Shown here: positions 44,214-52,901 of the stretch, one piece after another
Layout: each line of letters starts with the position of its first letter
Numbering within the stretch: position 1 is the first letter of the stretch
Assembly: GCF_030020805.1 (NCBI RefSeq)
Contig: NZ_CP125098.1
Location: 1,406,001-1,470,000, forward strand
DNA length: 64,000 bases
From: Paenibacillus sp. RC67
GTDB lineage: Bacteria; Bacillota; Bacilli; Paenibacillales; NBRC-103111
Direction: 5' to 3'
Notes under the pieces: generated by a model
The model's input: the letters and a program-made list of their open reading frames with translations, nothing else
Told to the model about the DNA's origin: nothing
The model's database searches: none
Translations under genes and position numbers: made by a program

Positions 44214-45276
44214 ATATGCTTTATTGACCACGTTTTTCATGATTCATTTTGATTTGGCCGTATTCATTTATCCAGGGAAGGTTATCGCTTCAACGACCTC
44301 GGGTTTTTGGGAGCCGACCTTACTTGGCTATATTTTTGAAGGTCTTTTGATTTGGTTTTATGTCAAGGGTCTATTTTATTTCCGGAAAGAGGATTTGATC
44401 GACATATTCAAAGACGCTGCGGGGAAATGGGTTGCGCGTATTTTGCTGCTTCCATTCGCCGTGTATTTGTTTTTGTACATTACCCTAATTATGTGGCACC
44501 ATTCTGAAATGGTGATTATCACTTTCCTTCCAAGGTTTCCTTTATGGTCGGTCATGGCGCTTTTGGTGCTGGTCTTTTACGGCGCCTGGAAGGGAGTCCA
44601 TGCGATATTTAGGGCCAGCCTGATCCTATTTGTCCTTTGTATTCCGTTGATTTTATTCTCACTTGCCGCCTCCATTCAAAATTGGGACTATCGTTATGCA
44701 CTTCCGCTTTTGAATAAAAAAATGGACTTTTTGTCGAGCAGTAAATTTTATTTTAGTATGCTTTCATTCTCATCCTTTCTGTTTCTGGGAATGATTCCTG
44801 TTCATAAATTCCCTGCTCTTCAAAAAAAAAGATATTTGCTGTGGACGTACGTCAGCTTGCTTCCTGTTTATTTATTGTCGGTTTACGGTCCCATTTTGAT
44901 TTTTGGTCAGAAATCCGCATTTAAGCTGGAATACCCCACAATTGCCGTCATGGATACAATAGAGATTTCCTGGCTTATTTTTGATCGATTAACTTTGTTT
45001 TACACGGTTGCTGCGCTCATTGGGTCGTTCTTATATACATCGCTTGCGGCATGGATGTTCAGTAAGCTGGTGCAGAAGCTGTATTTGCCAATTAACAATC
45101 AATGGATTACTGCGTTACTGATTGTAGCCGTGTTTATCACCGGTATGCTTATTCCAAGCTGGAAGTGGATAGGGCAGGTGGAAACCTACATCTCAGCAAC
45201 CATTATGTACTGTATGCTAGTGATCCCAATGTTTGTTTTTGTCCTAAGCAAGGTGAAAAGGGGGAGACGGGTTTGA
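44206..45276 (+). CDS. Spore germination receptor B subunit (GerB family permease)
   Basis: A 356-residue endospore germination permease of the amino acid/polyamine/organocation superfamily with about ten membrane helices. The ATG at 44206 lies inside the GerA-type gene's last codons (8-bp overlap); a GTG nine bases earlier is an alternative start. Features include the early FDLAVFIYPGKVIAS segment and alternating hydrophobic stretches to the C-terminus (ISATIMYCMLVIPMFVFVL). It forms the channel or ligand-binding part of the receptor. Its stop overlaps the start of the lipoprotein subunit gene. Confidence 0.9.
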   Translation: MSKYALLTTFFMIHFDLAVFIYPGKVIASTTSGFWEPTLLGYIFEGLLIWFYVKGLFYFRKEDLIDIFKDAAGKWVARILLLPFAVYLFLYITLIMWHHSEMVIITFLPRFPLWSVMALLVLVFYGAWKGVHAIFRASLILFVLCIPLILFSLAASIQNWDYRYALPLLNKKMDFLSSSKFYFSMLSFSSFLFLGMIPVHKFPALQKKRYLLWTYVSLLPVYLLSVYGPILIFGQKSAFKLEYPTIAVMDTIEISWLIFDRLTLFYTVAALIGSFLYTSLAAWMFSKLVQKLYLPINNQWITALLIVAVFITGMLIPSWKWIGQVETYISATIMYCMLVIPMFVFVLSKVKRGRRV

Positions 45277-46322
45277 CGGTCAAGATGCTTGCCCGACTGA
45301 TGCTCGTATGCTTCTGTGCCTCTCTTCTTACGGGCTGCGGGGGTGGGCATAAAGATATCAATAAACGGCTGCTCCCGGTCATTATGGGGATTAGCGAGGG
45401 CGACAAGGAAAATTTTAAAGTTATCCTTCGTATTCCTCAGCCGGGAGAAAAGAAATTCAGAGTCATTGAAGCAGAAGCTCCTACCATCTCCAAAGCGTTT
45501 GACATTATGCGTACCAAAGCTGAGGTCAGCATTGATCTGCTTCATTTAAAACTGGTTCTTTTGACAGAAAGCATTGCCCAAAAAGGGATTAAGGACATTA
45601 CCGAATATGCGTTTCGCTCAAGAGAAATTTCTCCTAAGGTGTTGGTAGCGATTGCTGAAGGTCTGGAATCATTAATGGCTGACCAAAGGGCGACCAATGT
45701 CGGAGCTGCTGCTTTTGATTTCTTTAGCAGGGAAGCGGGTTGGACACCCAATATTTCAATTGTCCCTCTGTGGAAAGCTTTCCGCAGCTTGAATTCGGAA
45801 ACGGAGGATGTAGCTATCCCGATAATATCCAAGGGCGTGGATACATTATTCGATTTTCACGGCTCCGCTATGATGCGCAAAGATCGAATGGTGGCTAGAA
45901 TTTCTCGCGATGAGACTTTAATTTATAACTTGTTCGAAGGATTATTTATCGGAGGAATAGTAGAGGTGACAGATCAAGCTTCCGTTACCGTTGTAAAGAC
46001 TACTGTATCTAACCATGCGGCATGGAAAGACGTTCCCAGGCTGCGTAGCGAGATGAAAATGAGTGTCGTCATTGAGGAGGAAAAAGGGAATCCAACCGAG
46101 GAGGAGATCAAAAAAGGGCTGGAAGCGGTAATCCGAAAACGATTTGAACAGCTAATGAAAAAAACGCAAGCTCAAAAATCCGATATTCTTGGACTCGGTC
46201 AATATTTTACAAATCGTATGACGGACCAACAAAGAAGCCATTGGAAAGAAGAATGGTTCCCCAAGCTGAAGCACGAATTTACACTGGAGATCAACATTCG
46301 TAATACCGGTAACCTGAGGTGA
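45273..46322 (+). CDS. Spore germination receptor C subunit (GerC family lipoprotein)
   Basis: A 349-residue GerC-type lipoprotein. The start is TTG 45273, overlapping the previous stop (TTGA), with GGGGGAG 6 nt upstream; the long open frame that begins inside the previous gene is not used. The signal peptide ends in a SLLTGC lipobox (Cys22). Conserved segments include SISIDLLHLKLVLL-like EVSIDLLHLKLV, REISPKVLVAIAEG and the C-terminal ENKKG-like GKPTEEEIKKGLE helix (here NPTEEEIKKGLEAVIRKRFEQ). It completes the receptor on the outer face of the inner spore membrane. Confidence 0.9.
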   Translation: MTVKMLARLMLVCFCASLLTGCGGGHKDINKRLLPVIMGISEGDKENFKVILRIPQPGEKKFRVIEAEAPTISKAFDIMRTKAEVSIDLLHLKLVLLTESIAQKGIKDITEYAFRSREISPKVLVAIAEGLESLMADQRATNVGAAAFDFFSREAGWTPNISIVPLWKAFRSLNSETEDVAIPIISKGVDTLFDFHGSAMMRKDRMVARISRDETLIYNLFEGLFIGGIVEVTDQASVTVVKTTVSNHAAWKDVPRLRSEMKMSVVIEEEKGNPTEEEIKKGLEAVIRKRFEQLMKKTQAQKSDILGLGQYFTNRMTDQQRSHWKEEWFPKLKHEFTLEINIRNTGNLR

Positions 46323-46337
46323 GTATTCAAGTGAGAG

Positions 46338-46409
46338 GGGCCTCCATATAGTAGGCTGGCTGTCAGGAAGCGGAAGCGCAAGTCCGCCCCGATAGAGGTC
46401 TTCTTTTTT
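46338..46409 (+). terminator. Terminator of the ger operon
   Basis: GGCCTC and GAGGTC can pair around an inner GCGGA/TCCGC hairpin, and CTTCTTTTTTT follows. It is longer and less regular than others in the window. Confidence 0.55.
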
Positions 46410-46498
46410 TCCACCGATGCGCATAAGCTTTAACGTACATGCTGAGGATGTCTTATGACCGCATAGGAAGCTTTGCGCACGTTAGGGGGATACCGCGG

Positions 46499-47284
46499 AT
46501 GCTGGTGCTTAGGCGAAGATGGAGGAGCAGTCCAACAGGTGCTAAAAAGATAAAACGGAATATGCTGCTTCTCCTCATCATAGTCTTTTTATTTACGGTG
46601 CAGTCGTTCGTTTATATTGAGAAAAACTTGCGGCCACCCTTGACCAACCTAGCAAAAGTCCGAGTAAAGCAAATAGCCACGCAGGCTATTAATACGGCAA
46701 TCTCAGACCGGATTGCACGCGGCACCAACGTGGAACAACTGATCGACTGGCGAACCGACAAGAACGGGAAAACAACCGGATTCATGCTCAATTATGCCGA
46801 GCATATGCGGATAACAGCGGATACTATTGCTACGGTAGAAAGTCAGCTTACCCAGCTTCAAGCAATTCCTGAGCATATACCGCTAGGTCAGGCTATGAAC
46901 AGCTCTATCATTGCTTCATTCGGTCCGAATATTCCGGTGAGGCTCGTACCGGCAGGCAACGTCAAGGTGGATTTGAATACAAGATACCAGAACGCGGGTA
47001 TTAATATGATTCTTGTTGAGGTTTATATTCACGTCACGGCAGAAGTTAGTATTATTATTCCATTTGATTCCGAGCCCGAGGTCGTAGAAACTGAAGTGCC
47101 TGTTTCTTACGCGCTGATCGTAGGTGATGTCCCGACGTATTATTTTGACGGCAAAGGAAATTCGACAGGCAGCAATACGCCCCCGCCGAATTTATCATTG
47201 CCTCGCATGAACGGTCAGCAGACAAAGGATGGGGCGGAATCTGGTACGCATGGCAAGACAAGTACCGAGCTCCCGGTAAAATAG
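46499..47284 (+). CDS. yunB: Sporulation protein YunB
   Basis: A 261-residue sporulation protein of the YunB family, with one N-terminal membrane helix (about residues 24-42, NMLLLLIIVFLFTVQSFVYIEK) and a conserved extracytoplasmic domain (IATQAINTAISDRI, IPLGQAMNSSIIASFGPNIPVRLVPAGNV and IMVEVYIHV-like LVEVYIHVTAEVSIIIPF). ATG 46499 is chosen because AGGGGGA lies 8 nt upstream and the length then matches the Bacillus protein. The gene lies close to lytH and lipA, as in Bacillus subtilis. It is expected to be expressed during sporulation. Confidence 0.88.
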   Translation: MLVLRRRWRSSPTGAKKIKRNMLLLLIIVFLFTVQSFVYIEKNLRPPLTNLAKVRVKQIATQAINTAISDRIARGTNVEQLIDWRTDKNGKTTGFMLNYAEHMRITADTIATVESQLTQLQAIPEHIPLGQAMNSSIIASFGPNIPVRLVPAGNVKVDLNTRYQNAGINMILVEVYIHVTAEVSIIIPFDSEPEVVETEVPVSYALIVGDVPTYYFDGKGNSTGSNTPPPNLSLPRMNGQQTKDGAESGTHGKTSTELPVK

Positions 47285-47293
47285 CAAGTAAGG

Positions 47294-47336
47294 AAAAACC
47301 GACGGTATTTGACTTCATTGACCGATCGGTTTTTTT
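47294..47336 (+). terminator. Terminator after yunB
   Basis: AAAAACCGA and TCGGTTTTTTT form the stem, with an inner ACGGT region in the loop. Confidence 0.7.
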
Positions 47337-47435
47337 AATGGAAAATAAAGGGAAAAGGGGCTGCGTTGTAGAATGTTAAAAGCATTAAAATTGCGACGAT
47401 TAGTCAAGGCTTAATAGAGGAGAGATCGATACAAT

Positions 47436-47924
47436 ATGAATGGCGTTACCTATGGGATGTATACGATGTGCTTGGTACAAGATGGAGATAAGGTTCTGTT
47501 GATCAATCGCCCGGATAAACGAGGCTTTCCTGGGTACCTAGGGCCTGGCGGGAAGCTAGATTTTCCTGAAAGCTTTACTGAAGGGGCTGCTCGAGAGGTA
47601 GGGGAAGAAACAGGGTTGAAAGTTCGACCTGAGGATCTGATTTATAAAGGCGTAGATGAATATGTCGTTCCAAAAACCAATTATAGATATATTGTATTTA
47701 ATTATCTAGTCAAAGCCTTTGAAGGCGAGCTGCTGCAAAATCCTCCGGAAGGGGAGCTTGCATGGGTTACAGTTGATGAAGCCTTGCAATTGCCGATGCA
47801 GCCATGGTTTAGGCGTAGATTTCCGTTATTTTTTCAGGAAGGTACCTTTGAAATCTCAGTGGTTTGGGATGAAGACGCTCAAGAGGCTTTGGAAGACAAG
47901 GTTAGAATTTTAAGCTCGATATAA
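47436..47924 (+). CDS. Nudix hydrolase (8-oxo-dGTP diphosphatase-like)
   Basis: A 162-residue Nudix enzyme that probably cleaves oxidised nucleoside triphosphates or a related diphosphate. The Nudix box is intact (GKLDFPESFTEGAAREVGEETGL), preceded by the LVQDGDKVLLINRP strand typical of the YtkD/MutT group. The C-terminal third (GELAWVTVDEALQLPMQPWFRRRFPLF) is usual for this group in Bacilli. It has its own GAGGAGAG site and is flanked by terminators on both sides. Confidence 0.88.
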   Translation: MNGVTYGMYTMCLVQDGDKVLLINRPDKRGFPGYLGPGGKLDFPESFTEGAAREVGEETGLKVRPEDLIYKGVDEYVVPKTNYRYIVFNYLVKAFEGELLQNPPEGELAWVTVDEALQLPMQPWFRRRFPLFFQEGTFEISVVWDEDAQEALEDKVRILSSI

Positions 47925-47969
47925 CGTAGAGAATTTCCAATTGTCCCTATGCTCAAACCTGCAATAAGT

Positions 47970-48022
47970 CAAGACCGCCCTCCGTACAGCCCGCTCAGGC
48001 TGCAGTAAGGCGGTCTTGTTTT
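47970..48022. terminator. Terminator between Nudix gene and lytH
   Basis: CAAGACCGCC and GGCGGTCTTG form a perfect 10-bp stem, with an inner AGCCCGCTCAGGCT hairpin; TTTT follows on the plus strand. It probably serves both convergent genes. Confidence 0.75.
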
Positions 48023-48053
48023 ACTTTGATTTCGATAGAGGGGCTTCAATAGC

Positions 48054-49091
48054 TTATTTCTTTTTGCGCATTCGTTCTTCGCGTTCCCACTTCCGCAAGT
48101 GCGGATAAGGGTCAAAGGACCAGTCCGTTAAGCCATTGTCGCGGTACATACCGTAATGCAAGTGTGGAGGGAACTTTCCTGATGTACCGGGCTTACCGTA
48201 TCCGGAACTGCCGACATACCCGATGATCTGTCCGGGAGGGACGATATCGCCATTCTTGACTTCCTTGTTGAATCCTGACAAATGAGCGTAATAATGATAT
48301 ACATTGTTAAGGTCGCGTATTCCTATTCGCCAACCTCCGTAAGGGTTCCATCCCATCTCTTCGATGATGCCGTAGGCGGCGCTTCGAACGGGAACGCCAT
48401 AACTTGCGAATAGGTCGGTTCCTTCATGAATTCGATAGCCGCCCCAGCCGCGGCTCGCTCCCCAAGTACTGCGATAAGAGTAGTCTGCTTTGAGAGGGAG
48501 AACGAAAGCATGCTCATGCAGTTCGAGGGTATCATATTTGCCATATATTTTCGCGAATTGCTGGATTCGCTCCACACTTCTCGTGTTTTGGTAATATTCC
48601 CACAATCCGATGCGCAGATCTTCTTCTACAGAGCCGTACTTCAGCAAGAGACTGGCCATGGAATAAAGCAGGTCCTGGTCGTTTTTTCTGTCTGCCTTGC
48701 CATCTCCAGAGCCGTCTTTGCCAATCCCATCAAATAGGGCAATGGTGCCCACATTGGTATCCTCATGATCCGGGTTCATCATTCCGCACCATTGAAGCTC
48801 GGTGAAATGAATGCCTATGAGTCCGCTGCTCTGAGGGCGCTTGCGGGCCAAATTAATGGTACGCTCGTACTGATCGATAGCTGCGAGATAATACCATGGT
48901 ATACCGGTTACAGCGCTAATCTTATCGAATAAATCTTTGCGGTCGGCAAAAATAGCCTTCATATTTTTGCTTTCCGTTCCTGGCTTCGAAGCTTTGGCTG
49001 CCGGAGCGGCCAATGCAGGTGAAGCCGTTCCAAGGAACAGACTGCTGCATAACGAAAGAATTAGGATAGAGCTCATCCATCTCGCTGCCAT
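48054..49091 (-). CDS. lytH: M23 peptidase, LytH-like L-Ala-D-Glu endopeptidase
   Basis: A 345-residue secreted metallopeptidase with a signal peptide (to about residue 28, SPALAA). An N-terminal domain (VTGIPWYYLAAIDQYERTI, IALFDGIGKDGSGDGKADR) precedes an M23 domain from about residue 200, with zinc ligands in RIHEGTD, HYYAH and PPHLHYG. The arrangement and the segments around GWGGYRIHEGTDLFASYGVPV match Bacillus LytH, which trims peptide side chains in spore cortex. It sits between yunB and lipA as in B. subtilis, although here on the opposite strand to both. GGAGG precedes the ATG. Confidence 0.8.
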   Translation of the reverse strand: MAARWMSSILILSLCSSLFLGTASPALAAPAAKASKPGTESKNMKAIFADRKDLFDKISAVTGIPWYYLAAIDQYERTINLARKRPQSSGLIGIHFTELQWCGMMNPDHEDTNVGTIALFDGIGKDGSGDGKADRKNDQDLLYSMASLLLKYGSVEEDLRIGLWEYYQNTRSVERIQQFAKIYGKYDTLELHEHAFVLPLKADYSYRSTWGASRGWGGYRIHEGTDLFASYGVPVRSAAYGIIEEMGWNPYGGWRIGIRDLNNVYHYYAHLSGFNKEVKNGDIVPPGQIIGYVGSSGYGKPGTSGKFPPHLHYGMYRDNGLTDWSFDPYPHLRKWEREERMRKKK

Positions 49092-49238
49092 AAGTGTCTA
49101 ACCTCCACAATTGGGCATATGACTTTTACAGTCCATTCATCCATAGTTAAACATAGGATGCGAAGAGATTAAGCATTTTATCCAAAACAGAGACAGAAGG
49201 AAACATAACGATTTATTTTCAGAGTACACAATATTTGA

Positions 49239-49244
49239 TATAAT
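49239..49244 (+). promoter_or_regulatory. -10 element (TATAAT) of larC2
   Basis: TATAAT overlaps the first ATG of the longer reading (49243), so that ATG cannot be the start. A transcript beginning near 49251 would use GGGAGGGA (49283-49290) and the TTG at 49297. Confidence 0.6.
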
Positions 49245-49296
49245 GATGGAATTTATAAGTAACTGCAGAGAAAAACTGTTATGGGAGGGATATACC

Positions 49297-49782
49297 TTGG
49301 GATTTCAACACAGGGAAGAGCATACGGATGACGGAATGCTCCTGCTGCAGGCTAATATTGACGATATGAATCCGGAGCTATGCTCTTATATTGGAGACAT
49401 GCTGTTTGAAGCGGGAGCGAACGATGTATATTGGGTTCCAATTATAATGAAAAAAGGACGCCCGGGCATCATGCTTAACGTGCTTACAGATGAGAATGAG
49501 CTTGAGCGGATGGAGGATATTATTTTTCGCGAGACAACGACGATCGGACTGCGATATTTACGTGCCTCCTGCCACAGGCTTGGGAGAGAGTTTCAGCAGA
49601 TTGCAACGCCTTGGGGGCCAATTAGCGTAAAAGTAGGTTACCATAAGGGAAAGATGGTTCAGTTTGCGCCTGAATTTAAGGAGTGTGAGCTAGCCGCGAA
49701 GAGCAATGGTGTTCCACTTAAGCGAGTATATGACGAGGTTAGGCGGCTTTTTTTAAACGGAGAAGAGAAGCCTGAGGTTTGA
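49297..49782 (+). CDS. larC2: LarC C-terminal domain protein (LarC2), separate gene
   Basis: A 161-residue protein equal to the C-terminal (LarC2) part of the nickel insertion enzyme LarC, which uses CTP to load nickel into the pyridinium-based pincer nucleotide cofactor. Family segments LLQANIDDMNPELCSYIGD, GANDVYWVPIIMKKGRPG, ETTTIGLR and WGPISVKVGY are clear. The start is TTG with GGGAGGGA 6 nt upstream. In other bacteria this part is fused to LarC1 or joined by programmed frameshifting. Here it is transcribed towards larC1 from its own promoter on the opposite strand, and the two genes end at a shared terminator. Confidence 0.85.
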   Translation: MGFQHREEHTDDGMLLLQANIDDMNPELCSYIGDMLFEAGANDVYWVPIIMKKGRPGIMLNVLTDENELERMEDIIFRETTTIGLRYLRASCHRLGREFQQIATPWGPISVKVGYHKGKMVQFAPEFKECELAAKSNGVPLKRVYDEVRRLFLNGEEKPEV

Positions 49783-49815
49783 GGTTGAAGCTTAAAAACC
49801 TCGTTGGAGTCATAT

Positions 49816-49852
49816 TAAAGAACCGTCCGAATTTTTTCGAACGGTTCTTTTT
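49816..49852. terminator. Bidirectional terminator between larC2 and larC1
   Basis: AAAGAACCGTCCGAA and TTCGAACGGTTCTTT form a long stem with T-runs on both strands, placed between two convergent genes. Confidence 0.85.
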
Positions 49853-49865
49853 GGCGAAAACATGG

Positions 49866-50942
49866 TTATTGCTTCACGCATGATGAGTTAGTGCTGCAGT
49901 CTTCATGGTCATGATCGTGCAAAAGTCCATGCTCATGCTTATGGTGATGATGATCGTGCGAATGTTCGTGGTCATGCTCATGATGATTATGCGAATGATC
50001 ATCATGAGCATGTGAATGTCCGTGGTCATGCTCATGGTGATCGTGAGAGTGCCCGTGGTCATGCCCATGGTGATCATGCGAATGTTCGTGGTCATGATTA
50101 TGATGATCGTGCGAATGTCCGTGATCATGGTGATGATGATGGTCGTGATCGTGATTGTGATCAGCAACTGGCTGTAGGGCCTCATGATGCAGTTGGAATT
50201 TATGCATGAATGGGTCGGCCTTGCCGATAACCACTCTCAGAACGTTAGGTTGGTTTGGCAAATCCCGAGTGCCTGCGCCATAGCCGATCGATTCAACGAT
50301 CATCGGAGGAAATCCCTTCGTAAATTCATCCACCAGTCCGGAAATAATCCCAGCGCCTGTCGGTGTTGTCATTTCAACGGCGTAAGAGGTTGGAGCAATC
50401 GGGAGTCCACGCATCATCTCTAAAGTAGCCGGTGCAGGAACCGGATAGATTCCATGATCACAGCGTATTGTACCTGATCCAAGTGGTACCGGTGATGAGA
50501 AGATTTTTTCAATGTCCAGAGAGTCCATAGCCAGTGCGACACCAATGACATCTACAATGGAATCCATGGCTCCAACTTCGTGGAAATGAACCTTCTCAAC
50601 AGGAATACCGTGAATCTTTGCTTCCGCCACCCCGATTTTCTCGAAAATCGCTAAGCTAAGCTTAACTACACGCTCATTTAACCCTGCGCTGTGGATATAT
50701 TTGACAATCTCCGAGTAATGGCGGTGGTGGGTGGGTGCTGTCTCGGGATCAAGCACAACGTCCATTTTTAAGGCGGAAATTCCTTTTTTGTTGACGCGCT
50801 TCCAATCTAATGTAAAGGGTTCGATTTCAAGTTTACGCAGCTCTTCTTCAATATAAGCGCGGTCCGCGCCTGCATCTACCAAAGCCGCTAAGGTCATATC
50901 GCCGCTAATGCCTGAAAAACAATCCAGATAGGCTATTTTCAT
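49866..50942 (-). CDS. larC1: LarC N-terminal domain protein (LarC1) with His-rich tail
   Basis: A 358-residue protein. Residues 1-245 are the N-terminal part of LarC (DCFSGISGDMTLAALVDAG, HFHEVGAMDSIVDVIG, PVPAPATLE and ESIGYGAGTRDL). It has a conserved start and family length, and the product works with LarC2 in inserting nickel. The C-terminal tail from about residue 258 holds 47 histidines in about 87 residues, mixed with Asp, Gly, Ser and Glu, and should bind or store nickel. The coding DNA of the tail is a degenerate minisatellite. The gene starts 2 bp after larB, so the two are coupled. Confidence 0.88.
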   Translation of the reverse strand: MKIAYLDCFSGISGDMTLAALVDAGADRAYIEEELRKLEIEPFTLDWKRVNKKGISALKMDVVLDPETAPTHHRHYSEIVKYIHSAGLNERVVKLSLAIFEKIGVAEAKIHGIPVEKVHFHEVGAMDSIVDVIGVALAMDSLDIEKIFSSPVPLGSGTIRCDHGIYPVPAPATLEMMRGLPIAPTSYAVEMTTPTGAGIISGLVDEFTKGFPPMIVESIGYGAGTRDLPNQPNVLRVVIGKADPFMHKFQLHHEALQPVADHNHDHDHHHHHDHGHSHDHHNHDHEHSHDHHGHDHGHSHDHHEHDHGHSHAHDDHSHNHHEHDHEHSHDHHHHKHEHGLLHDHDHEDCSTNSSCVKQ

Positions 50943-50944
50943 AG

Positions 50945-51733
50945 TTAATCCCTCTTTAATGTAGTTTTATGTATTAGAGCTGCATTGTAGCCTGCCCCAA
51001 AGCCGTTATCGATATTGACTACAGAAACACCGGAGGAGCAAGAGTTAAGCATGGCCAGCAGCGCGGCTAATCCTTGAAAGCTTGCGCCATAGCCGACACT
51101 AGTTGGAACAGCAATGACGGGCTTGGATACGAGTCCTCCAACAACACTGGTCAGAGCACCTTCCATACCTGCTGCGACAACGATAGCAGTCGCGTCACGA
51201 ATAACGTCAAGTCTCCGGAATAAACGGTGGATTCCGGCTACGCCAACATCAAATATTCGCTCTACGCGGCAGCCCATAATCTCGGCAGTCAGAGCTGCTT
51301 CTTCAGCAACCGGCAGGTCGGATGTTCCTGCACATACTACTGCAATATAGCCTTTACCTTCAGGCTTGCGAGCCGCTTCCGAACCGTACCAGGTCAATAC
51401 ACGAGCCGCTTGATGGTAGGTCACGCCGTTCATTTGGCTTTGGACATAGTCGGCTTTCTCTTGGCTGATCCGAGTTGCTAATACACGGTCCGATTGCTGC
51501 ATCAATCGTTCGAAGATCATGGCAACCTGCTCCGCTGTCTTGCCTTCCCCATATATGACTTCAGGAAAGCCCGTTCTGCGCTCTCGGTCAAGATCGAGCT
51601 GGGCAAAGCCAAGATCATCGACTCGATCATCTATGGAGGTTTGACTCATGATTTCATCCAGATGTTTTTGTGCCTCGGATACGTCAAGATCCCCAGAACG
51701 AACGAGCTTTAGAATTGATTCTACATTTATCAT
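50945..51733 (-). CDS. larB: LarB, nicotinate adenine dinucleotide carboxylase
   Basis: A 262-residue LarB protein. It carboxylates and hydrolyses nicotinic acid adenine dinucleotide, the first step of nickel-pincer nucleotide synthesis. The C-terminal half is PurE-like ([39 protein letters not shown] and [18 protein letters not shown]), and the N-terminal part carries the LarB-typical [21 protein letters not shown] segment. GGAGG precedes the ATG. It is followed at once by larC1. The sulfurtransferase LarE and the client enzyme (LarA family) are not in the window. Confidence 0.9.
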   Translation of the reverse strand: MINVESILKLVRSGDLDVSEAQKHLDEIMSQTSIDDRVDDLGFAQLDLDRERRTGFPEVIYGEGKTAEQVAMIFERLMQQSDRVLATRISQEKADYVQSQMNGVTYHQAARVLTWYGSEAARKPEGKGYIAVVCAGTSDLPVAEEAALTAEIMGCRVERIFDVGVAGIHRLFRRLDVIRDATAIVVAAGMEGALTSVVGGLVSKPVIAVPTSVGYGASFQGLAALLAMLNSCSSGVSVVNIDNGFGAGYNAALIHKTTLKRD

Positions 51734-51892
51734 AAAAAACGCATTCCTCCGAATATGATTTGTACTGGAATTGTTGTCATAATGTCTCTCCTAGTGTATC
51801 ACAAATAAAATGGAAAGTGGATTGTTCTGACGTTCGTTGATATAATAGCTTCAAAGAGGTTGGACAAAGAACTAGAAAGCAGGGACAGAATT

Positions 51893-52768
51893 ATGTCTAC
51901 TCGTCAAATAGAGCGAAAACCGGACTGGCTCAAGATTAAGCTGACGACCGGCGACAATTTTAAAGAATTAAAAAATATGATGCGCGGCAAAACGCTGCAC
52001 ACGGTTTGCGAAGAAGCGAAATGCCCGAACATTCACGAATGCTGGGCGAATCGTACGGCGACCTTTATGATCTTAGGTGACATTTGTACACGTGCCTGCC
52101 GATTCTGTGCGGTGAAAACGGGACTTCCGACGGAGCTTGATCTTCAAGAGCCGGAACGGGTAGCAGAAGCTGCGGAGCAGATGGGACTCAAGCATGTCGT
52201 AGTCACTTCGGTAGCAAGAGACGATTTGTCCGATGGAGGAGCCTCTATTTTTGCAGCAACGATTACAGCGATCCGGAAGCGTAATCCGATGTGCAGTGTA
52301 GAAGTGCTGATTCCTGACTTCCTGGGTAACGAGTCTTCGCTTCGCACGGTGCTTGAAGCCAAGCCGGATATTCTCAATCATAACATTGAGACGGTGGAAC
52401 GGCTTTCCGACAAGGTCCGTGCCCGTGCCAAATACCGTAGATCATTGGAGCTTCTCCAGCGTTCCAAACAAATTGCGCCTCAAATTCCTACCAAATCGAG
52501 TATTATGCTGGGTGTGGGGGAGGAATGGGAAGAAATATTGCAAACGATGGATGATCTACGAGAGGTTCAATGCGATATTATGACGATTGGTCAATATTTA
52601 CAGCCTTCCTTGAATCATTTGCCAGTTTCCAAATATTATCCACCCGCTCAGTTCGCCGAACTGAAAGAAATAGGGATGAAGCGGGGATTCAACCATGTCG
52701 AATCCGGACCCATGGTACGCAGCTCTTATCATGCACATGAGCAAGTGAAATCAGCTCAGCAAGCGTAG
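51893..52768 (+). CDS. lipA: Lipoyl synthase
   Basis: A 291-residue radical SAM enzyme that inserts two sulfurs into octanoyl groups on lipoate-dependent proteins. The auxiliary cluster motif [12 protein letters not shown], the radical SAM motif CTRACRFC and the C-terminal RSSYHA motif are present. The start is ATG 51893 with AGCAGGGA 7 nt upstream; an earlier TTG at 51860 lies only 14 bp after the TATAAT at 51841 and is unlikely. The N-terminus [10 protein letters not shown] matches Bacillus LipA. It is followed by yutD, as is common in Bacilli. Confidence 0.96.
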   Translation: MSTRQIERKPDWLKIKLTTGDNFKELKNMMRGKTLHTVCEEAKCPNIHECWANRTATFMILGDICTRACRFCAVKTGLPTELDLQEPERVAEAAEQMGLKHVVVTSVARDDLSDGGASIFAATITAIRKRNPMCSVEVLIPDFLGNESSLRTVLEAKPDILNHNIETVERLSDKVRARAKYRRSLELLQRSKQIAPQIPTKSSIMLGVGEEWEEILQTMDDLREVQCDIMTIGQYLQPSLNHLPVSKYYPPAQFAELKEIGMKRGFNHVESGPMVRSSYHAHEQVKSAQQA

Positions 52769-52901
52769 CCTGACAGCAGCCCCGGGACGACTTCGGTCCG
52801 TATTATACCATTTATAATTCCGGGGACAACAGCGTTAAGTCAAATCATCCGCCCGCGCAGCGTGCAGTTTTTCACCGGACTCTTAGGAGGGACCCAAATT
52901 A

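Noticed and set aside
45102..45272. Upstream extension of the GerC-type gene
   Set aside because: It overlaps the GerB gene by 170 bp and lacks a ribosome site; the lipoprotein signal starts at TTG 45273.
49890..50170. Short repeats resembling a CRISPR or non-coding minisatellite
   Set aside because: They are codons for the His/Asp/Gly-rich tail of LarC1; the plus-strand frames over them are shadows.
49297..50942. Programmed frameshift joining larC1 and larC2
   Set aside because: The two parts are on opposite strands and converge on a terminator, so no single mRNA can be frameshifted.
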